Counted from the first letter of the stretch, positions 35,843 to 44,095 are shown. The stretch: DNA of 64,000 bases from Paenibacillus lignilyticus (GCF_017942085.1 NZ_JAGKSP010000001.1:744001-808000); one strand, 5' to 3'. Program-made: numbers and translations. Notes: generated by a model from the letters alone, not told the origin.

Positions 35843-35938
35843 TCCAATTCTCCCCCAGCTCGTGAATGTAGATTTGGTGATTCTTAGTCGACTTCCCCAT
35901 AAACACAATCAAGCTTGACTTGCTCCTTTACTGCCCGG

Positions 35939-36982
35939 TTAACCCTGGTTTCGCCTCCCTTCATGGAATATATAGCTTTCTTCGTTCTCATTGTGAGTGC
36001 CTTTGAATCCACAGGATTGACGAATGACCAGCTGTGTAGGAAGCAAGATGGAGTTCTCTTCCTTCTGCACATTGAACACGAGCTGTGTGGCAATCGCTCC
36101 CATTTCATATTTAGAATGGCCGATTGTCGTTAACGAAGGTCGAACGAACGGTCCAAAACTAATGTTGTCAAAACCTACGACGGCAACATCCTCCGGCACT
36201 CGAATGCCTCCTTCGCGAAGCGCTCGCATAGCGCCTATCGCCATTTCATCATTCGCTGCGAAGATGGCGTCCGGCAGTCGTTTGCATGCCATCATGACCT
36301 TCACCGTCTGATAGCCGCCGGCTTCCAAGTAACGCCCTTGCAGGCTGATCTTCGGCGGGACATGCAAGCTATGTTCCGTTAGTGCGCGCTTGTAGCCGTC
36401 ATAGCGTTTGGAATTGTCGTACGCTGCGAGCGGCCCGCTAAGGAATTCAATTCTTCGGCGCCCCAATTTAATGAGATGCGTAACCGCATCATAAGCGCCT
36501 TGTTCGTTCGTGATTAGCACGCTGTGTACGTAATCGCTCTTAAGCTCTCGGTCGAGTACGACGATCGGGAATGACTCAGCCGCTACCTGAAGAATTAAAC
36601 TGTCCGGAATCGCTGTACCCATAATAATGGCGCCATCCACGAACTTTTCTCTCAGAAACCGATTGGCCGAGCTGTTCTCACCGCCATATGTACTGCAAAC
36701 AATGAGATTGTAATCATGCGAGGCAACAACTTCCTGTACCCCTTCGATGACTTGACTATAGAAAGGTCCGCCCAAATCATTCAGGAACAGTCCGATCGTT
36801 TCACTCTTGCGCTTCTTCAAATTTCGTGCCGCGCCGCTTGGCCGATAGCTTAACTCTTCTGCGGCTCGAATGACTTTCTTTCGCGTTTCCTCACTTATCT
36901 TCGGTGAGTTATTCAGTGCGTAAGAAACAGTTGATACGGCAACTCCGGCCATTTTTGCAACATCTTTGATCGTAGCAGCCAT
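35939..36982 (-). CDS. LacI-family transcriptional regulator
   Basis: A 347-residue repressor-type protein. The N-terminal helix-turn-helix is ATIKDVAKMAGVAVSTVSYA, with hinge helix PSGAARNLKKR; the hinge Leu fits operators with a central CG. The periplasmic-binding-protein-like sensor domain runs from about 60 to 330. The ATG at 36982 is chosen by comparison with its near-identical paralog at 63359; another ATG is one codon upstream. The gene's own promoter carries GAAACGTTTC at the start site, so autoregulation is likely. It is the first gene of the 20-kb operon. Confidence 0.94.
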   Translation of the reverse strand: MAATIKDVAKMAGVAVSTVSYALNNSPKISEETRKKVIRAAEELSYRPSGAARNLKKRKSETIGLFLNDLGGPFYSQVIEGVQEVVASHDYNLIVCSTYGGENSSANRFLREKFVDGAIIMGTAIPDSLILQVAAESFPIVVLDRELKSDYVHSVLITNEQGAYDAVTHLIKLGRRRIEFLSGPLAAYDNSKRYDGYKRALTEHSLHVPPKISLQGRYLEAGGYQTVKVMMACKRLPDAIFAANDEMAIGAMRALREGGIRVPEDVAVVGFDNISFGPFVRPSLTTIGHSKYEMGAIATQLVFNVQKEENSILLPTQLVIRQSCGFKGTHNENEESYIFHEGRRNQG

Positions 36983-37011
36983 CATCAATTCCACCTCTGG
37001 TTCAGCCTGTT

Positions 37012-37021
37012 GAAACGTTTC
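37012..37021. promoter_or_regulatory. LacI-type operator GAAACGTTTC near the regulator gene
   Basis: A perfect palindrome 30 bp before the LacI start codon and about 120 bp from the start-site copy at 37139, mirroring the paired sites at 16058 and 16180. A one-sided variant, GAAACGCTTA, lies at 37050-37059. Confidence 0.6.
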
Positions 37022-37138
37022 GAAAGAATAAAGTAAAATTCCCCCATATGAAACGCTTACATTACTCATCAGCGCTCAAACTTAAATTCACAGTCATAGA
37101 GGGGATATTTATTTAAAGAACTACCCTTTTCACTCGTA

Positions 37139-37148
37139 GAAACGTTTC
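37139..37148. promoter_or_regulatory. LacI-type operator GAAACGTTTC at the transcription start
   Basis: It lies directly downstream of the -10 box at 37157-37162 (minus strand). Its right flank CACAAACACATAATAGCACA matches the corresponding region at 16066-16086 closely, so the two control regions share ancestry. Confidence 0.7.
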
Positions 37149-37156
37149 ACAAACAC

Positions 37157-37185
37157 ATAATAGCACAGATTTTTGGAAGTGAAAA
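37157..37185 (-). promoter_or_regulatory. Promoter of the LacI gene and 20-kb operon
   Basis: On the minus strand: -35 TTTTCA (37180-37185), a 17-nt spacer ending TGC, -10 TATTAT (37157-37162). Spacing and the extended -10 match those of the promoter at 16077-16105, and TGAAAGCC precedes both. Confidence 0.6.
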
Positions 37186-37270
37186 GGCTTTCAACAGATA
37201 AAATTGATCTTTTTTTTGTTAGGAATTTGTTAGTTCTTGGGTTGGATTCCCAAATTAATATCTAACAGAG

Positions 37271-37284
37271 TCGAAACGATTCGA
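37271..37284. promoter_or_regulatory. LacI-type operator variant TCGAAACGATTCGA
   Basis: Identical to the site at 15929-15942. Here it lies upstream of the promoter, next to the terminator of the GH3 operon, so it could be the distal partner in a repression loop. Confidence 0.55.
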
Positions 37285-37293
37285 TAGAAAATG

Positions 37294-37323
37294 GAAAAAC
37301 CCCCGAAATATCGGGGGTTTTCC
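37294..37323 (-). terminator. Terminator of the GH3 operon
   Basis: GGAAAAACCCCCGA, loop AATA, TCGGGGGTTTTCC, 10 bp after the stop codon of the glucosidase gene. It resembles the hairpin at 16204-16229. Confidence 0.9.
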
Positions 37324-37333
37324 GAAAGATGAA

Positions 37334-39475
37334 TTAAATGACTTCGAATTGCCCTTCCAAACCTTCCGCACTGCTTGGGCCGATCCAGAGCTTAAACTTC
37401 CCTGGCTCTACCACGAATTGATGCTCTTGATTAATAAAACCGAGCTCTTCTTTCGCCAGCTGGAACGAAACGGTCGTGCTTTCGCCGGCTTGCAGCGTAA
37501 TTCTGCGGAAGCCCTTTAGCTCTTTCACAGGTCTAGTCACGCTTGCTGCCTCATCGCATATATACAGCTGTACGATTTCGACACCTTCGCGAGTTCCCGT
37601 ATTTTGCACCTTAGCAGATACGTTCAGCGTTTGGCCAAGCGGAAGCTCGGCTTGCTCGATCTGCAGCTCTTCATAGCTGAAGCTTGTGTACGTCAGACCA
37701 TGACCGAACGGGTACAACGGTGTGATATCGGCATCGACATAACGTCTCATATGCGGTCTGCCGGTTTTCTTCGCGTTATAGTAGATTGGCACTTGGCCGG
37801 CATGTCTCGGGAACGTGACAGGCAGCTTGCCGCTTGGGCTTGCTGCGCCAAACAGAATGTCGGCGATCGCCGGGCCTGCTTGCACGCCGAGCTGCCAAGC
37901 TTCAACGATAGCCGGAATATTCGCATCCGCCCACTCCAGCGTAAGCGGACGTCCGTTAGCAAGAACTACGACAACCGGAACGCCGGTCGCATGAATGGCT
38001 TCAAGCAGCTTCTGCTGGCATGCCGGGATATCTAGCGATACGCGGCTGTTGTTCTCGCCGCTCATATCCGCATTCTCGCCTACTACAAGTATGGCGATAT
38101 CACTGCTGACCGCAGCCGATACCGCTTGCTCGAGCTCTTCAGCGGTGCCGTCCAGCACGCCTGAGCCCCGTGCATACACAACTTCGGTTTGATGCTGATG
38201 AGCAAGTGCCCGTATGCCTGCCAATACGGTGATGACATCTTCAGGTCTTCCTTGTCCGCGCCAGCAGCCCAGCTGTGCCTCGCGATCATCGGCAAACGGA
38301 CCGATAACCGCCAGCTTGCGGACAGACGGCTTGAGCGGAAGCGTGTCGTTCTCGTTCTTAAGCAGCACGATCGATTGACGCGCCATTTCACGCGCGGTTT
38401 CCATGTGCTCGGCATGCAGCATAAAGGTGCCTGCCAATTTATTGTCTACATAAGGATGCGTGAACAGGCCAAGCTGATGCTTCACACGCAGAATACGGCG
38501 AACGGCATCATCAATCTCGCTCTCGTTAACCTCGCCTTTCTCAATCAACGCAGCCAGATGCTCATGATAGATAAGGGAGTGCATGTCCATGTGCATGCCT
38601 GCTTTGATCGCTTGCAGGCCGGCTTGCTCACGGGTTGCGGCATAGCCATGCTGGACAAGCTCATCTACGGATTCCCAGTCGCTGACGACGAAACCTTTAA
38701 AGCCCCACTCATCCTGCAGCACGTCCTTGAGCAACCAGCGGTTGCCGGAAGCCGGCACCCCGTTTATTTCATTGAATGCCGCCATAATCGTGCCTGCGCC
38801 GGCATCGAGCGCCGCTTGAAACGGCGGGAAATACGTTTCGCGCATCCGCGTCTCCGACACGTCGACCGTGTTGTAGTCGCGGCCGCCTTCCGCAAGTCCG
38901 TATGCGGCGAAATGCTTCGGACAAGCCATTACATGCGGCCGATCCGTCCAATCATTTCGCTGAATCCCTCTAACGCGAGCTCTGGCAACGGAAGAAGCCA
39001 GGTAGGTATCTTCCCCTGCTCCTTCCGCGATTCTTCCCCATCTTGCGTCGCGGGCGATATCCACCATCGGCGCAAGAATCCAGTTGATGCCGTCCGATGA
39101 AGCTTCACGTGCCGCAATCGCTGCCGTTTCTTCCAGCAGCTCCGGATTCCAGCTGGAAACCTCTGCAAGCGGAATCGGGAAAGTCGACCGATAGCCGTGA
39201 ATGACGTCATCCGCGAACAGCAGCGGAATACCCAGTCTGGACTCTTCAATCGCAATACGCTGCAGCTCATTGACCGTGTCCGCTCCGCGAACGCCAAGAA
39301 TGGAGCCCACCATGCCTTCTTCAATCAGCTCGCCATCGGACTCTTCGTCAAATGTACCCAGCTGCGTCAGTTGGCCGATTTTCTCCTGCAGCGTCATCTG
39401 CTCAAGCAGCGACTCGATAGCGGCTTCCTTCTCCGCATCCAGCCGGAATGGGGTTTTCTTTACGTTGCTATCCAT
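37334..39475 (-). CDS. GH3-family beta-glucosidase
   Basis: A 713-residue cytoplasmic exo-glycosidase (no signal peptide). The N-terminal barrel has the substrate Lys-His pair in ACPKHFAAYG (187-188) and the nucleophile Asp266 in GFVVSDWESV. The alpha/beta sandwich domain (about 370-580) includes GKLPVTFPRH, and a fibronectin-III-like domain ends the protein (LPLGQTLNVSAKVQNTGTREG). It releases beta-linked glucose or xylose from the non-reducing end; linkage preference is unknown. It is the last gene of the operon starting at 42231, 14 bp after the TIM-barrel isomerase. The ATG at 39475 is chosen over 39511 because family proteins start here. Confidence 0.93.
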   Translation of the reverse strand: MDSNVKKTPFRLDAEKEAAIESLLEQMTLQEKIGQLTQLGTFDEESDGELIEEGMVGSILGVRGADTVNELQRIAIEESRLGIPLLFADDVIHGYRSTFPIPLAEVSSWNPELLEETAAIAAREASSDGINWILAPMVDIARDARWGRIAEGAGEDTYLASSVARARVRGIQRNDWTDRPHVMACPKHFAAYGLAEGGRDYNTVDVSETRMRETYFPPFQAALDAGAGTIMAAFNEINGVPASGNRWLLKDVLQDEWGFKGFVVSDWESVDELVQHGYAATREQAGLQAIKAGMHMDMHSLIYHEHLAALIEKGEVNESEIDDAVRRILRVKHQLGLFTHPYVDNKLAGTFMLHAEHMETAREMARQSIVLLKNENDTLPLKPSVRKLAVIGPFADDREAQLGCWRGQGRPEDVITVLAGIRALAHQHQTEVVYARGSGVLDGTAEELEQAVSAAVSSDIAILVVGENADMSGENNSRVSLDIPACQQKLLEAIHATGVPVVVVLANGRPLTLEWADANIPAIVEAWQLGVQAGPAIADILFGAASPSGKLPVTFPRHAGQVPIYYNAKKTGRPHMRRYVDADITPLYPFGHGLTYTSFSYEELQIEQAELPLGQTLNVSAKVQNTGTREGVEIVQLYICDEAASVTRPVKELKGFRRITLQAGESTTVSFQLAKEELGFINQEHQFVVEPGKFKLWIGPSSAEGLEGQFEVI

Positions 39476-39489
39476 AGTAAGCCGCCTTT

Positions 39490-40299
39490 CTATTCGATAT
39501 CCGCGATGCAAGACTTCAGATAGGCAATCGACTTGGCAGTCGCTTCCGCGAGAGTACTCTTCGCGCCCGTGCCTTCCTCATGCACCAGCTCGAATGTCAG
39601 CCAGCCTTTATAATCGATGTCGGATACCGCTTGCAGCACCCGTTTCATATCGATGTCACCAACAGTCAAATCCTCGCTGTAGATGCGTCCGTTCTGATTG
39701 CGGAAGTGGAAGGCGTAAATCCGATCCGAATACGTCCGAATCATTTCCACAGGGTTCAAACCTGCAACGTGCGCCCAGCCCGTATCAACGCACAGACCTA
39801 CTTCTTGGCTTGCGTACTCGATAACGGCACGCAGATCGCCTTCCGCATTGTGTTTGTCCGAAGCATGGTTGTGCAAGCTGACTTTAAGACCAAGACCGCT
39901 GACAGCTGCCGCGATGCGGGACAAATTGTCGCCGATTTGCTTGAATTCTTCTTCCGTCTTCGCCTGCGGAGCATCCCAGCCGCCCTTCGGATCGGCATTA
40001 ATGACGAGATCCGTTCCGCCTGCTTCCACTACACGCTTAGCGACAGGTATAACCGTTTCTTCAATGTTCAACGTTTCGAACGGTTCATGCAGCTGCAAAC
40101 CAACGTATGCACCGGAAATCGCTAAACCGAATTGTTTTGCCAATGCTGCCAGCTCCGGAGTTGGATCCAGCTCAAGCGCATTCATGCCTGCTTCCGCGCA
40201 GTTGCGGAAAATTTCTTCCATGGACGGATCTTTGCCATCCTTCCAATATTCACACTGGTAGCCATAGAGCCCCGTGGAGAAGCCTTTATTCGTAATCAT
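39490..40299 (-). CDS. Sugar phosphate isomerase/epimerase-like TIM barrel
   Basis: A 269-residue AP-endonuclease-2-type barrel. Likely metal ligands lie in DLVINAD, VSLHNHASDK, GLCVDTGWAH and WLTFELVHE. Its ribosome site GAGGAGG sits in the last codons of the dehydrogenase gene before it, with only 2 bp between stop and next start region, so the two are coupled. Probable role: further conversion of the oxidised sugar made by that dehydrogenase. Confidence 0.9.
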   Translation of the reverse strand: MITNKGFSTGLYGYQCEYWKDGKDPSMEEIFRNCAEAGMNALELDPTPELAALAKQFGLAISGAYVGLQLHEPFETLNIEETVIPVAKRVVEAGGTDLVINADPKGGWDAPQAKTEEEFKQIGDNLSRIAAAVSGLGLKVSLHNHASDKHNAEGDLRAVIEYASQEVGLCVDTGWAHVAGLNPVEMIRTYSDRIYAFHFRNQNGRIYSEDLTVGDIDMKRVLQAVSDIDYKGWLTFELVHEEGTGAKSTLAEATAKSIAYLKSCIADIE

Positions 40300-40301
40300 G
40301 C

Positions 40302-41378
40302 TTATTTCCTCCTCAGAACAACTGCCTGTTGACTTGCAGCAGCATCATAGATCGATTGTAAACACAAGAAATTGAAGACAGCCTGCTCGTTCACTACCGC
40401 TGGCGACTGCTGGCCTTTCACTTTCTGGTAGAAGAAGTGAATCGGGTGGTCCATGTAACCGATCTGACCTTCGTACGGAATCGTATTTTCGTTAGTTATA
40501 ACTTCACCATTCTTGTCCGATTTAACCAGAACTTGGTCGGTCTCGAAGTACGGCGACCATTTGACTGCGCCATTCGTGCCTTCGATTTCGACCGTGTAAT
40601 ACGGTTCGCCATGCGTACAGGAAGCACGCTCGTATTGGACCCAGACCGATTTGCCGCTGGCTTGCTGGAATTTCAGCATAGCGCCTACGTGACCTTCGAT
40701 GTCATATACGACATCCTTGGGATCAATGTCGGTTTCCGGCTTCGCTGTCCAAGCAGAAGCAACCTCAACGCTCACCGGCTGCAGCATATCATTCAGAAGC
40801 GTGAAATCATAAGGACCCCAGTCCATGACGATGCCGCCGGCGGCTTTGGATTTATCCAAGAACCAACGGCTCTCGGGTTGATGCTCAATACCGGGACGAC
40901 CGCGTTGACCGCGGAAGACGAATGAAATTTTGTATACATCGCCGAGCTCGCCCGAATTCAAAATGCGTTTCACTTCATCCGTCTTCGGTACCTGCAAGAA
41001 ACGCACACTGCAGCAGCCGAGCATGCGGTTATTCGCTTTGGCGATTTCAAGCAGCGCTTCTGCTTCTTCGCGATTCATCACTAACGGTTTCTCGCAAAGC
41101 GTATGACGTCCGGATTCCAGCGCCATTCGCGACAATGGAAAATGCGTAAATGGAGGCGTGCCGACGATTACGATATCGTCTTCACGCGGCTCCTCGTTCA
41201 GCATTTCCTTAGCATCGGTAAATGTTGTAACTTGCGGGAATCGCTCAGCGAAGCTCGCAAGCGCCGCTGGGTTCGGATCCGCAACTTTGATTTCAATGAC
41301 TTCTTCGCCTTCGATCTTGTAAATCGCTTCAGCGTGGGTCCGGTTAATGACACCGGCCCCAATTAAATAGAATCGCAT
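40302..41378 (-). CDS. Gfo/Idh/MocA-family sugar dehydrogenase
   Basis: A 358-residue NAD(P)-dependent enzyme with FYLIGAGVINRTHAEAI at the N-terminus, signature SGRHTLCEKPLVMNREEAE and GGIVMDWGPYDFTLL in the second domain. It is distant from the 10817/22051 pair. It lies second in the PhyH-Gfo-TIM-GH3 operon, with GGAAGGGG before the ATG. Confidence 0.9.
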   Translation of the reverse strand: MRFYLIGAGVINRTHAEAIYKIEGEEVIEIKVADPNPAALASFAERFPQVTTFTDAKEMLNEEPREDDIVIVGTPPFTHFPLSRMALESGRHTLCEKPLVMNREEAEALLEIAKANNRMLGCCSVRFLQVPKTDEVKRILNSGELGDVYKISFVFRGQRGRPGIEHQPESRWFLDKSKAAGGIVMDWGPYDFTLLNDMLQPVSVEVASAWTAKPETDIDPKDVVYDIEGHVGAMLKFQQASGKSVWVQYERASCTHGEPYYTVEIEGTNGAVKWSPYFETDQVLVKSDKNGEVITNENTIPYEGQIGYMDHPIHFFYQKVKGQQSPAVVNEQAVFNFLCLQSIYDAAASQQAVVLRRK

Positions 41379-41397
41379 GATTGAGCGAGTCCCCTTC

Positions 41398-42231
41398 CTA
41401 TTCCCAAGGCATTGCTACTGGTTGACCAATGCGGAAGTTACGGTAAACCTCTTTTTCCTTCGCAGTCATCGCATCATAGGTTTCGCGCGGAATTGGAGTA
41501 TGTGTGCTGGAATTGTACCAGTGACGGTTGAAGATCATAGCCAGGTTCGTACGGCGATCGTCAGAACGGTTCGGCGTGCCGCGGTGCCACATACGAATGT
41601 CGCGGATAACGATGGAGCCTGCAGGCATGAACACTTTCTCCGAAAGCATGCCTTCTGCTGCGCGGACGATGTGCAGGTTCGGGTTGATGCTGCCATCAAG
41701 TGTATCGTGGTTCGCATTGTCCGGATTCAGGTGCGTACCGCCCGGCCATATTTCAAGCGGACCGTTCACTTCGTTTACATCAACAAGCGGAATGTTCACA
41801 ACAAGGCTGAACGCCGGAAGCGGAACAGTAAGCTCTGGGAACAACGGCATAATGTCGCAGTGAACAGCTTGATAATCAGAGCCTGGCATAGGTGTATCGG
41901 ATGCAAAATAAGAACAGTGGAAGCCTCTGCCGAGCACTTTCTCGATAACGCTCATTACAATCGGGTGAGCAATAACTTCACTGTCATTGAACGGCGCCAT
42001 GAAAGGCAGGAACATTTGCGCACGGTTGGTACCTGTGTTGTAACCGCGTTTGTCGATATACTCGTCGAAGATCGGATCGAATGAGTCACGGATGGTTTTG
42101 ATTTTCTCGTCGCTCAGCACTTTCTCAAACAAAATATAGCCATTAACTTTCACTTGCTCAGCTGCTGTCTCCAATGTTTCCGGGTTAAGCTGCCCAGTTG
42201 CCAATTCTTGCTCTGTCAATTTGATTCTCAT
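41398..42231 (-). CDS. Phytanoyl-CoA dioxygenase (PhyH) family protein
   Basis: A 277-residue iron(II)/2-oxoglutarate-dependent oxygenase fold. The iron ligands are visible as His124 and Asp126 (AVHCDIMP) and His216 (RMWHRGTPN), with Arg227 placed to bind 2-oxoglutarate. PhyH enzymes hydroxylate many small molecules besides phytanoyl-CoA. It is the first gene of a sugar operon, with AAAGGAG 9 nt before the ATG and a leader of about 260 bp. It might hydroxylate or demethylate a decorated sugar or aglycone; this is inference. Confidence 0.88.
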   Translation of the reverse strand: MRIKLTEQELATGQLNPETLETAAEQVKVNGYILFEKVLSDEKIKTIRDSFDPIFDEYIDKRGYNTGTNRAQMFLPFMAPFNDSEVIAHPIVMSVIEKVLGRGFHCSYFASDTPMPGSDYQAVHCDIMPLFPELTVPLPAFSLVVNIPLVDVNEVNGPLEIWPGGTHLNPDNANHDTLDGSINPNLHIVRAAEGMLSEKVFMPAGSIVIRDIRMWHRGTPNRSDDRRTNLAMIFNRHWYNSSTHTPIPRETYDAMTAKEKEVYRNFRIGQPVAMPWE

Positions 42232-42502
42232 AGCAATCGACTCCTTTAGATGTGTTGTATAAGATCAATGGCGGTTAGCCAACGATTCCAATCAGATAAG
42301 TACCGGGGCAAAAGCCGGAAGCCATTTTATCCCTCGATTAGCATCGACATCCGAAACTGCAGATATGCGGAACTAACAAGATAGAGCTTCATTTCTTAGA
42401 CGAAGCAGCAATTCTCACATCGTCATAACCTTCCGAAAATTGACAAGCAGAATGGACCAGCCCAAATCGGACCTACCATGACGCTGTCAGCTCCCTATGA
42501 AT

Positions 42503-42531
42503 AATATACATGTTTTTGCCGCTAAGTGAAA
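42503..42531 (-). promoter_or_regulatory. Promoter of the PhyH-Gfo-TIM-GH3 operon
   Basis: On the minus strand: -35 TTTCAC (42526-42531), 17-nt spacer, -10 TATATT (42503-42508). The leader from about 42495 to 42232 shows no riboswitch or terminator that I recognise. Confidence 0.6.
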
Positions 42532-42537
42532 CGTTTC
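42528..42537. promoter_or_regulatory. LacI-type operator GAAACGTTTC over the -35 box
   Basis: A perfect palindrome with flanks AGT and GAC, overlapping the -35 box of the promoter at 42503-42531. Its position would block polymerase binding. It links this operon to the regulator at 35939. Confidence 0.65.
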
Positions 42538-42540
42538 GAC

Positions 42541-43030
42541 AAATAGAAATTAAGACGGCCATAATTGACCGCAATTAGCAGGTGCGAGGAAGTCGTTTAG
42601 AGCGCCGATTTCAGAAACAATTTCACTGATGAGCGACTATCAACTCCTGAAAGCGTTATCTTACTTCACAAGGCAGGATGTTGGCAACTGATGAGATGCA
42701 GCGAATGGAGGAGAAAAATGAAGGGTAACGAACCCTACAGCTTATATTTGATGTAAAAACGACCAAAAACCCTCGAATAGTGCCTCTAGGATACGTTACG
42801 TTGTAGCATTCCACGATCCCCGCACATACAGAATCCGTGGTCCGCATTCCGCATTCCGCATTCCACACAATTTAGCATCCAACATTTACACTTTCGGTAA
42901 CTCACATCAATCCGCATCCCACCTTACATGCAGTTTGGCATCCAACATTTACACATTCGGTAACTCATATCTTTCGGTAGTCCACCTTCCACGCACTCAA
43001 CCTTCCACGTTCCACTTTCAACATGTTTCG
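42541..43030. other. Gene-free stretch with a short duplicated element
   Basis: No convincing gene. A 33-bp sequence beginning GCATCCAACATTTACAC is present twice, at 42875-42907 and 42938-42970, in a 63-bp period. The preceding 42841-42863 is a run of GCATTCC units. A 70-codon minus-strand frame at 42656-42868 lacks a ribosome site and is not called. Confidence 0.6.
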
Positions 43031-43032
43031 AA

Positions 43033-43222
43033 ATTCTAACGAATCGTACAGGTCTTATTTAACCGAAATTCGGGGCTTGGTGATTCTAACGAATCGTACA
43101 GGTCTTATTTGGGGAAAATCAGCTCCAATTCACCTAAAAACCCCTAAATAAGGCTTCTACGATTCGTTAGAATTTTTTTGCAGCTATTTTGGTACAAATA
43201 AGCCTCGTACGATTCGTTAGAA
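43033..43222. repeat. TCTAACGAATCGTA repeat block, second locus
   Basis: Two direct copies of ATTCTAACGAATCGTACAGG with CTTATTT (43033-43060, 43083-43110) are followed by two inverted copies (43146-43172, 43195-43222). Copy order and spacing (about 50, 63 and 49 bp) match the block at 704-889 (50, 60, 50 bp). Both blocks lie in gene-free DNA downstream of minus-strand operons. Confidence 0.85.
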
Positions 43223-43271
43223 CTTATCCATCATGACCTCAATCCGCCGGTCGGCCGGGAAACAACACCAA

Positions 43272-43298
43272 AAGACCATCCCTGCTCAGGATGGTCTT
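43272..43298 (-). terminator. Terminator of the SDR/small-protein operon
   Basis: AAGACCATCC (43272-43281), loop CTGCTCA, GGATGGTCTT (43289-43298), with a short T-run on the minus strand, 33 bp after the SDR stop codon. Confidence 0.88.
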
Positions 43299-43330
43299 CG
43301 TCTCGAACATGACTTAGAAGAATTAGTTCT

Positions 43331-44095
43331 TTAGATTGCTGGCATGACGTTTCCGCCGCAAACGGGAATATAAGCACCGGTAATGAATCCGGCCAGATCG
43401 GAAGCCAGGTATGCGACAGTGTTCGCAATATCCTGATCGGTTCCTCTCCGCTTCAATGCTACGCTTTTCTCATAACCTTCATTGCGCTCTGTCCCGTTCG
43501 CACGGTCGCGGTCCGAAATCGTCCACCCCGGAGCAACTTGGTTAACCGTAATCTGATGTCTGCCAATCTCCTTGGCCAGAATCCGATAAACGCCGTCCAT
43601 ACCCCGTTTGCCAGCCACATAAGCGGATTGGGTTTCGAAGTTTTGCATCGCACATTCGGTGTTGATGCCGATGAACCGGCCTGCTTGTTTCTCAATCATG
43701 GCCGGTGCAAAAGCTTTTGCCAGGTATACGCTTTGCATCACGCAGGATTCAAACTGGCCGCGATAATCCTCAGGCGCCTGCTCCAGAATCGATGTCCAGC
43801 CATATTGAATGACGGCATTCGCGACCACGATATCCACATGGCCCAGCTCTGCGTTCACTTTGTCTCTCATGGCAACAATGGCATCCAAATTCGTAATATC
43901 TGCTTGGACAATAGCAGCGCGTCTGCCGGTGGCGATGATTTCTTTCTGCAACTCCAGGGCTTGTCCCTCGTTACTGTTATAATGAATCGCAACATCCGCC
44001 CCGCAAGCAGCTATTGTGCGAACCATAACTCTGCCTAGTTCTCCGGTTGCCCCGGTTACGAGCGCGGTGCGCCCGGTCAGATCGATTCCAATCAT
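43331..44095 (-). CDS. Short-chain dehydrogenase/reductase
   Basis: A 254-residue NAD(P)-dependent SDR. The cofactor loop is TGATGELG, the structural Asn motif appears as VANAVIQ rather than NNAG, and the active-site Tyr/Lys are in SAYVAGKRG. The residue 13 before the Tyr, normally Ser, is Thr in INTECAMQ, which is unusual but can still hold the hydroxyl. The ATG overlaps the TGA of the small-protein gene by 4 bp (ATGA). Substrate unknown. Confidence 0.88.
   Translation of the reverse strand: MIGIDLTGRTALVTGATGELGRVMVRTIAACGADVAIHYNSNEGQALELQKEIIATGRRAAIVQADITNLDAIVAMRDKVNAELGHVDIVVANAVIQYGWTSILEQAPEDYRGQFESCVMQSVYLAKAFAPAMIEKQAGRFIGINTECAMQNFETQSAYVAGKRGMDGVYRILAKEIGRHQITVNQVAPGWTISDRDRANGTERNEGYEKSVALKRRGTDQDIANTVAYLASDLAGFITGAYIPVCGGNVMPAI

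Noticed and set aside
42232..42495. Riboswitch in the 260-bp leader of the PhyH operon
   Set aside because: No conserved riboswitch core or terminator/anti-terminator pair could be recognised by eye.
42656..42868. Minus-strand frame of 70 codons in gene-free DNA
   Set aside because: No ribosome site, and its beginning comes from a short GCATTCC repeat.
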